From Thioflexithrix psekupsensis (lineage in GTDB: Bacteria; Pseudomonadota; Gammaproteobacteria; Beggiatoales; Beggiatoaceae), in NCBI RefSeq assembly GCF_002149925.1, contig NZ_MSLT01000023.1, forward strand, positions 248,001-312,000: a DNA stretch of 64,000 nt, written 5' to 3'. The translations under genes and the position numbers were made by a program. Numbering within the stretch: the stretch's first letter is position 1; each line of letters opens with the position of its first letter. Under the pieces are notes generated by a model. The model was not told where the DNA came from, searched no databases, and saw only the letters and a list, made by a program, of their open reading frames with translations. Below, in pieces: positions 58,496 through 64,000 of this stretch.

Positions 58496-60022
58496 TTACG
58501 ATGATTTTACCGCAATTTTACCGATTTTCTCACGCCAAATCGCGGGGCCTGTTTTATGTACGGATTCCCCGGTCACATCCACCGCGACAGTGACAGGCAT
58601 GTCTGCCACTTCAAACTCATGAATGGCTTCCATGCCCAAATCGGCAAACGCCACCACTCGCGCCGAGCGAATCGCTTTTGAGACCAAATACGCCGCGCCA
58701 CCCACTGCCATCAAATAAACCGCTTGATATTTCTTAATGGCTTCAATGGCTTGGTCGCCGCGTTCAGCTTTGCCGACCATGCCAATTAAGCCTGTTTTTT
58801 CCAACATCATCTCGGTGAATTTATCCATGCGGGTGGCTGTCGTTGGGCCGGCGGGGCCGACGACTTCATCGCCGACGGGATCGACGGGTCCGACGTAGTA
58901 AATAAAGCGATTTTTAAAATCAATTTCGGGTGGCAACGATTCGCCGCGTGCCATCATGTCTGCAATACGTTTGTGTGCGGCATCGCGGCCAGTCAACAAT
59001 TTTCCGCTGAGTAACAAGCGATCACCGGGCTGCCAGTTTTGTAATTCTTCTCGTGTTACCGTATCCAGATTAACACGACGAGTTTGTGTACTCGCTGCCC
59101 AAGTCACCGCCGGCCAATCGGATAAATGGGGGGGATGCAATACCGCGGGTCCGCTGCCGTCCAGCGTAAAATGTGTGTGCCGCGTGGCCGCGCAATTGGG
59201 GATCATCGCCACAGGCAAAGAAGCCGCATGAGTGGGGAAATCTTTGATTTTTACGTCTAAAACTGTGGTTAACCCCCCTAAACCTTGTGCGCCGATGCCT
59301 AAGGCATTGACTTTAGTATATAACTCTATGCGTAATTCTTCAATTTTATTGCTGGGACCGCGAGCAATTAATTCTTGAATATCAATGTGATCCATTAAAG
59401 ACTCTTTAGCCAATAACATGGCTTTTTCTGCCGTTCCCCCAATACCAATGCCTAAAATGCCCGGTGGACACCAGCCTGCCCCCATTAGCGGGACTGTTTT
59501 CAACACCCACTCGACAATGCTGTCGCTGGGATTGAGCATGACAAATTTAGATTTGTTTTCCGAACCGCCGCCTTTTGCCGCTAATTGTACTTCAACAGTA
59601 TCACCCGGCACCAGTTCAACATGTAACACTGCTGGTGTATTATCTTTGCTGTTTTTACGTGATCCAGCAGGGTCAAGTAACACGGATGCACGTAGTTTAT
59701 TGTCAGGATTGTTGTAAGCCAAACGCACGCCTTCATCGACCAATTCTTGTAAACTGCGTGTCGTATCGAAACGGACATTCATACCAATTTTGAGAAAAAC
59801 CACCGCAATTCCTGTATCTTGACAAATCGGCCGATGTCCCTCCGCACACATACGCGAATTGACCAGAATTTGTGCCATCGCATCACGTGCCGCATCGGAT
59901 TGTTCTAATTCATAGGCTTTACCGAGGGCTTGAATGTAATCAACAGGATGATAATAAGAAATAAATTGAAATCCGTCCGCAATACTTTGAATAAAATCTT
60001 GCTCTTTAATTAACGTCGTCAT
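58496..60022 (-). CDS. fum: Class I fumarate hydratase (4Fe-4S)
   Basis: 508 aa from ATG 60022 (GAGGTG just upstream; a GTG lies 6 bp up). Cluster cysteines appear in RPICQDTG, GAGWCPPGILGIGIGG and IPNCAATRHTHF. It interconverts fumarate and malate in the TCA cycle; the oxygen-labile cluster fits a sulfur-bacterium lifestyle. C-terminal beta domain (VGPVDPVGDEVVGPAGPTTATRMDKF) is in the same chain. Confidence 0.94.
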   Translation of the reverse strand: MTTLIKEQDFIQSIADGFQFISYYHPVDYIQALGKAYELEQSDAARDAMAQILVNSRMCAEGHRPICQDTGIAVVFLKIGMNVRFDTTRSLQELVDEGVRLAYNNPDNKLRASVLLDPAGSRKNSKDNTPAVLHVELVPGDTVEVQLAAKGGGSENKSKFVMLNPSDSIVEWVLKTVPLMGAGWCPPGILGIGIGGTAEKAMLLAKESLMDHIDIQELIARGPSNKIEELRIELYTKVNALGIGAQGLGGLTTVLDVKIKDFPTHAASLPVAMIPNCAATRHTHFTLDGSGPAVLHPPHLSDWPAVTWAASTQTRRVNLDTVTREELQNWQPGDRLLLSGKLLTGRDAAHKRIADMMARGESLPPEIDFKNRFIYYVGPVDPVGDEVVGPAGPTTATRMDKFTEMMLEKTGLIGMVGKAERGDQAIEAIKKYQAVYLMAVGGAAYLVSKAIRSARVVAFADLGMEAIHEFEVADMPVTVAVDVTGESVHKTGPAIWREKIGKIAVKSS

Positions 60023-60072
60023 AAACACCTCACATAATGGCTCAGGGAAAATCGCAGTTTAATTCTGCGTTA

Positions 60073-60945
60073 TTAACTCGATAGCGTAAAAAGATAATGT
60101 AATAAAAATCCGAGAAAAATAAGCGCGCCTGTCCAATGATTATTTAAAAAGGCTTGAAAACAAAACGCAGGTTCACGCGCTCGAATTAAATACTGTTGAT
60201 AAATAAAAGTCAGTGTGGCAAAAAATAAAGCCGTGTAATAAACCCAATGCGCGGCAATCATTTGTCCTAAAATAAGCAGTAAAATAATCACCGTAATTTG
60301 CAGTAACGCAATAATCCAACGATCCGCATTGGCAAATAAAATGGCCGTGGATTTAATGCCTATTTTTAAATCATCTTCTCTATCCGTCATGGCGTAAAGC
60401 GTATCATAAGCCAATGTCCATAATAAATTAATGATTAATAACCACCACGCCAGTAAAGAAACACTGCCCGTTTGCGCTGCAAAAGCCATAGGAATCGCCC
60501 AACTAAAGGCTAAACCTAAAAATAATTGGGGCCAATAAGTATAGCGTTTAGTAAAAGGGTAAATCGCCGCTAAAATAACCGCTACAAAAGAGAGTAAAAT
60601 CGTGAACCAATTCAGCAATAATACTAATGCAAAAGCCAATGCACATAATAACAGAAATAATGTCAAGACTTCCCGCGCTGATATTCGCCCCGCAGTCAAG
60701 GGACGATCTTGGGTGCGTTTGACATGGCGATCAAAATCTCGATCCGCATAATCATTAATCACGCAACCCGCTGAACGCATTAAGATAACGCCAGCAACGA
60801 AAACAAACAACACTAACATGTCAGGTATGCCCTGCGCCGCAACCCATAATCCCCACAAGGTCGGCCACAATAATAAATAAATCCCAATCGGCCGATGCCA
60901 ACGCATTAATAATAAATATTCTTTCCAATGATTTGATTTTAACAT
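60073..60945 (-). CDS. ubiA: 4-hydroxybenzoate octaprenyltransferase
   Basis: 290 aa, about eight membrane helices. Both Asp-rich motifs are present: NDYADRDFDRHV and DTLYAMTDREDD. Prenylates 4-hydroxybenzoate in ubiquinone synthesis. Overlaps ubiC by 7 bp. Confidence 0.96.
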   Translation of the reverse strand: MLKSNHWKEYLLLMRWHRPIGIYLLLWPTLWGLWVAAQGIPDMLVLFVFVAGVILMRSAGCVINDYADRDFDRHVKRTQDRPLTAGRISAREVLTLFLLLCALAFALVLLLNWFTILLSFVAVILAAIYPFTKRYTYWPQLFLGLAFSWAIPMAFAAQTGSVSLLAWWLLIINLLWTLAYDTLYAMTDREDDLKIGIKSTAILFANADRWIIALLQITVIILLLILGQMIAAHWVYYTALFFATLTFIYQQYLIRAREPAFCFQAFLNNHWTGALIFLGFLLHYLFTLSS

Positions 60946-61505
60946 AAGCCAATATCAGATTTTAAAGAAGGTAAAAAAACTTCTAAAATAAGTAACGGTT
61001 TTTTTTCCAAATAAAATAAGGAACGCCTAGCCCAAAAAAAGGGATTATTTTTTGCTTGAAATGGACTAAAATCAGTCCTTATATTTTTTAATAAAGGATG
61101 TAAAATAGGAATTTGGGTAATTTGTAATTGTTGTCGCATTAAAGTGGGATGAGAAAATAAAATATCGCCTAATGGTTTCTCTCCCCAATGCTTTAGATAA
61201 GCATATTTTCCTGTTAATAATGATTCAGGCAAAACTGTCCGCGCAAAAACCCAATATTGCTGACCATTTCCCAAATAAACTTCGCGCAATCTGGCATAAT
61301 GTCGTGGGGCTAAGTGTAATAGTTGTCTTTCATCATTTGCGGGATAGTCCCAATATTGACACAATACTTTAACCTGCACAGGAGCGGCACTGATTTGTTG
61401 TAAACGTTGCGTCAACGATCCGCGATCCAACAACCACGTTGCCCACGTTGACGACAGCCCTACATGTCGCCACGCCCGCGCCTCGTGCCAACGTACCCTG
61501 TCCAT
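60939..61505 (-). CDS. ubiC: Chorismate pyruvate-lyase
   Basis: 188 aa from ATG 61505, supported by AGGAG upstream; a TTG further up is less likely. The pattern WATWLLDRGSLTQRLQ, REVYLGNGQQYWVFARTVLPESLL and LGDILFSHP is that of UbiC. It yields 4-hydroxybenzoate, the substrate of UbiA next door. Confidence 0.92.
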   Translation of the reverse strand: MDRVRWHEARAWRHVGLSSTWATWLLDRGSLTQRLQQISAAPVQVKVLCQYWDYPANDERQLLHLAPRHYARLREVYLGNGQQYWVFARTVLPESLLTGKYAYLKHWGEKPLGDILFSHPTLMRQQLQITQIPILHPLLKNIRTDFSPFQAKNNPFFWARRSLFYLEKKPLLILEVFLPSLKSDIGLC

Positions 61506-61673
61506 TTCGTCACTCCTATCAAGAAAAAACAAACGTCACAGTATAGCAGCGAAAATCTGGTCATGATACCCACTTTAATTGTGAAATCACACCATGTTCA
61601 TTACGCGCTAATAATGATATACTTTTGACACTGGTTCAACCTTTCACATTTAAAATTTAACTACAGGTGAAAT

Positions 61674-63896
61674 ATGAAATTAAGCGATTTAAAGGTAAAA
61701 TACCGAATTTTATTAGGCTTTTTATTACTTATTTTATTTATCTTAATATCAGGTATTTTGGCAATTATCAATACAAGCCGAATTGCCAATTACACCGAAC
61801 GTTTATATCACCATCCATTTACGGTATCTAATGCCGTGCGCGATATTAATCTTAATGTGGTTAAAATTCATCGTAACATTAAAGAAATTGCGATTACTCG
61901 TGACCCGGCTGTGGTTGAGGAAATGCTCAAAGCCATTGCACTTGAAGAGCGATTATTTTATGAAGAAGTTGATCTAATAAAGGCGCGTTTTTTAGACGAT
62001 AAAAAGAATATTGATACGCTAACAAAAACATTTGCCGAATGGAAACCCATCCGAGAACAAGTGGTTCAATCTTGGTATGAAGGTCAGTATGAACAAACTG
62101 CCAAAATAACACAAGAAAAAGGCAATCCCCAAGTGATGCAATTGGAAACAGATTTGAAACAAATTACCACTTTTGCTGAACAAAAAGCAGAAGAATTTAT
62201 GGAGGAAGCTCGTGGTAGTGCGCAGAAAGTTTTTCTTTATTCTATCTTGGTTTTTTCCTTGCTGATAGCGGCTTCTATTATCATTGCATTGATAACGGCA
62301 AAATCAATTACCACCCCATTGGCAATTTTAAACCAAGTGGCCAGCAATATTGCTGATGGTAATTTGGACACTGTGATTCATGTGAATCGCAATGATGAAC
62401 TAGGGCATTTAATGGAATCCTTTGCCGAAACTCAATCACGATTAAAAGAACGGATTGAATCCGACAAGCGAATTGCCAGTGAAGCATTGCGTATTAATGA
62501 AGCCTTAAATAATGTGATGACAGGTGTTTTAATCGCTGATAATGATTTTAATGTGATTTACACTAACCAAGCGGTGAGAGAGTTTTTTAGTAAATACGAA
62601 ACAAAGATTAGAAAAGATTTACCGAATTTTAGTCAAGATAGAATTGTCGGTTTTTCTATCGATCAATTTCACCACCAACCGCATCATCAACGGGCAGTAT
62701 TAAGTCGCATGAGTGGCAGTCATTCCACCACAATTCTTATTGGCGGGCGCACGGTGACTTTAAATATCAGTACCGTGATTGATCAATCTGGCGAACGTTT
62801 GGGCTGGATTGTGGAATGGCGCGACCGCACGGATGAAGTGAAAATTGAGAATGAAATTAAATCGGTGGTTTCTGCCGCTTCTAAAGGTGATTTTAATCAG
62901 CGATTAAGTTTAGATCAGAAAACAGGCTTTTTTAAAGCCTTGAGTGAAAATCTAAATTCTGTTTTAGATTATAATCAGCAAATGATTAATGAATTAATGT
63001 CTTTATTTTCTAGTGTTTCTAAAGGCGATTTAACACAGTCAATTATTCGTGATTATTCAGGTTCATTGCAACAGCTTAAAGATGACGTGAATGGAACGAT
63101 TGACAAATTGACTGAAGTCATGTCTGAAATTAAGACTTCCGTTGAAACCATTAAGCAAGCCACAGATGAAATCTCCAGAGGTAATGTTGATTTAAGTCAA
63201 CGCACAGAAGAACATGCGGCTTCATTGGAAGAAACGTCAGCCAGTATGGAAGAAATGACCAGTACGGTGCAGCAAAATGCCAGCAATGCGCAAAAAGCCA
63301 AACAATTAGCCAGTGGCGCACGCGATTCTGCTAAAAAAGGCGGTGAAGTGGTGAATAATGCCATTAACGCCATGAGTGTCATTAACGAAAGCAGTAATAA
63401 AATCACAGATATTATTAGCGTGATTAATGAAATTGCTTTTCAAACGAATTTATTGGCCTTAAATGCGGCTGTGGAAGCGGCTCGCGCAGGAGAGCAAGGA
63501 CGTGGTTTTGCGGTGGTCGCAGCCGAAGTGCGCAGTCTCGCCCAACGCAGTGCGGCTGCGGCTAAAGAAATCGGTTCGTTGATTAAGGACAGCGTTGAAA
63601 AAGTGCAAGAAGGCACTCGTTTGGTGAATCAATCGGGACAAACGCTAGAAGAAATTAACTTAGCGGTGCGTCAAGTCAGCGATATTATTGCAGAGATTTC
63701 TATTTCTAGCCAAGAACAAGCCTCTGGTATTAATCAAGTCAATAAAGCCATTTCGCAAATGGACGAAATGACGCAGCAAAATGCAGCCTTAGTAGAGCAA
63801 TCTTCTGTGGCCAGTGAAGCGATGCGAGAACAGACTTTAAAATTATTAGAACAAGTGGCTTTTTTCAAAACAAGAAATGAGCGAAAGAGAGCGTAA
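61674..63896 (+). CDS. Methyl-accepting chemotaxis protein with PAS domain
   Basis: 740 aa. TM1 about 11-31, a four-helix-bundle sensor domain (31-185), TM2 about 187-212, then HAMP, a PAS domain (about 275-390: [20 protein letters not shown] ... [13 protein letters not shown]) and two further HAMP-like segments. The C-terminal signalling hairpin holds [20 protein letters not shown] and [18 protein letters not shown], the CheA/CheW contact region. A GGTGAAAT site precedes the ATG. The PAS between HAMP units suggests redox or energy sensing (inference). Confidence 0.93.
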   Translation: MKLSDLKVKYRILLGFLLLILFILISGILAIINTSRIANYTERLYHHPFTVSNAVRDINLNVVKIHRNIKEIAITRDPAVVEEMLKAIALEERLFYEEVDLIKARFLDDKKNIDTLTKTFAEWKPIREQVVQSWYEGQYEQTAKITQEKGNPQVMQLETDLKQITTFAEQKAEEFMEEARGSAQKVFLYSILVFSLLIAASIIIALITAKSITTPLAILNQVASNIADGNLDTVIHVNRNDELGHLMESFAETQSRLKERIESDKRIASEALRINEALNNVMTGVLIADNDFNVIYTNQAVREFFSKYETKIRKDLPNFSQDRIVGFSIDQFHHQPHHQRAVLSRMSGSHSTTILIGGRTVTLNISTVIDQSGERLGWIVEWRDRTDEVKIENEIKSVVSAASKGDFNQRLSLDQKTGFFKALSENLNSVLDYNQQMINELMSLFSSVSKGDLTQSIIRDYSGSLQQLKDDVNGTIDKLTEVMSEIKTSVETIKQATDEISRGNVDLSQRTEEHAASLEETSASMEEMTSTVQQNASNAQKAKQLASGARDSAKKGGEVVNNAINAMSVINESSNKITDIISVINEIAFQTNLLALNAAVEAARAGEQGRGFAVVAAEVRSLAQRSAAAAKEIGSLIKDSVEKVQEGTRLVNQSGQTLEEINLAVRQVSDIIAEISISSQEQASGINQVNKAISQMDEMTQQNAALVEQSSVASEAMREQTLKLLEQVAFFKTRNERKRA

Positions 63897-63900
63897 AATC

Positions 63901-64000
63901 ATGATAGCGCGTTATTCTGACATTATCCGTAATGGGCTGTGGACTAATAACCCCGGTTTAGTGCAATTATTAGGTTTATGTCCATTGTTGGCGGTTACAG
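63901..64000 (+). CDS. rsxE: Electron transport complex subunit RsxE/RnfE, 5' part
   Basis: The last 100 bp encode [20 protein letters not shown] followed by [13 protein letters not shown], the conserved N-terminus of RsxE/RnfE, a membrane subunit of the Rnf ion-pumping ferredoxin:NAD complex. Runs off the window. Confidence 0.9.
   Translation, partial: MIARYSDIIRNGLWTNNPGLVQLLGLCPLLAVT

Noticed and set aside
61578-61591. Possible CRP site TGTGA-TCACA upstream of the chemoreceptor
   Set aside because: The half-sites are separated by 2 bp, not 6, so the geometry does not fit CRP.

Overview
The window comes from a gammaproteobacterium, most likely a Beggiatoa/Thiotrichales-type sulfur bacterium. 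This is inferred from the housekeeping set (glyQS, rlmN, pilF, rodZ, rimI, lptE after leuS, ubiCA, rsxE) and from a BLUF-adenylyl cyclase that closely resembles the Beggiatoa photoactivated cyclase. No rRNA or tRNA genes were recognised, so the placement is not proven. By eye the sequence is moderately AT-rich, with clearly more AT-rich islands at the left edge and at about 30-31 kb, 46-50 kb and 55-58 kb.

Layout. 1-3.3 kb is a decayed accessory island: the 5' part of a DNA methyltransferase gene, an IS5-like element, and duplicated toxin-antitoxin modules whose antitoxins are intact but whose toxins are all broken. 3.3-10.1 kb (minus strand) carries glyS, glyQ, rodZ, pilF, rlmN and ndk. 10.7-14.8 kb carries alr, an FKBP-type isomerase, rlmJ, a divergent uracil-DNA-glycosylase-fold gene and rimI. 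14.9-19 kb carries a Ras/Rab-like GTPase, a hybrid histidine kinase and a polytopic GT-C-like membrane protein. 19-23.9 kb carries a CbbX-like double AAA+ ATPase (minus), a conserved protein, the BLUF-adenylyl cyclase and a Sel1 lipoprotein whose frame is broken at a poly-T tract. 23.9-29.8 kb carries tyrA, aroA, a small phosphatase, leuS and lptE. 29.8-31.6 kb is a second small island: a RelBE-like pair, a HEPN-like protein, a dispersed repeat and a deleted IS630 derivative. 31.6-46.2 kb carries mrp, a hypothetical gene, a parA-like gene, moaE, moaD, a DUF945-like gene, a beta-propeller phytase, prfB with its programmed frameshift, manC/algA, a K+ channel with a DUF6394-type partner, an oligopeptide-binding lipoprotein and rsmD.

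46.4-49.8 kb holds the most interesting pair. One gene encodes a TPR-histidine kinase; the next, 6 bp downstream, encodes a receiver domain fused to a region with a HEPN-type RNase motif. The architecture resembles the Detocs two-component phage-defence systems but has a different candidate effector and no separate receiver gene. 50.6-55 kb carries rne, cytochrome b561, an OmpA-like lipoprotein and ispH. 55.1-58.4 kb carries an MBL-fold hydrolase, a trypsin-like protease fragment, an IS630 insertion and a TPR/coiled-coil remnant, which reads as a wrecked defence locus (compare AVAST type 1). 58.5-64 kb carries class I fumarase, ubiA, ubiC, a chemoreceptor and the start of rsxE.

The core genes are ordinary. 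The novelty lies in the light-regulated cyclase, the kinase/receiver-HEPN pair, the broken MBL-protease locus and the shuffled toxin-antitoxin region.
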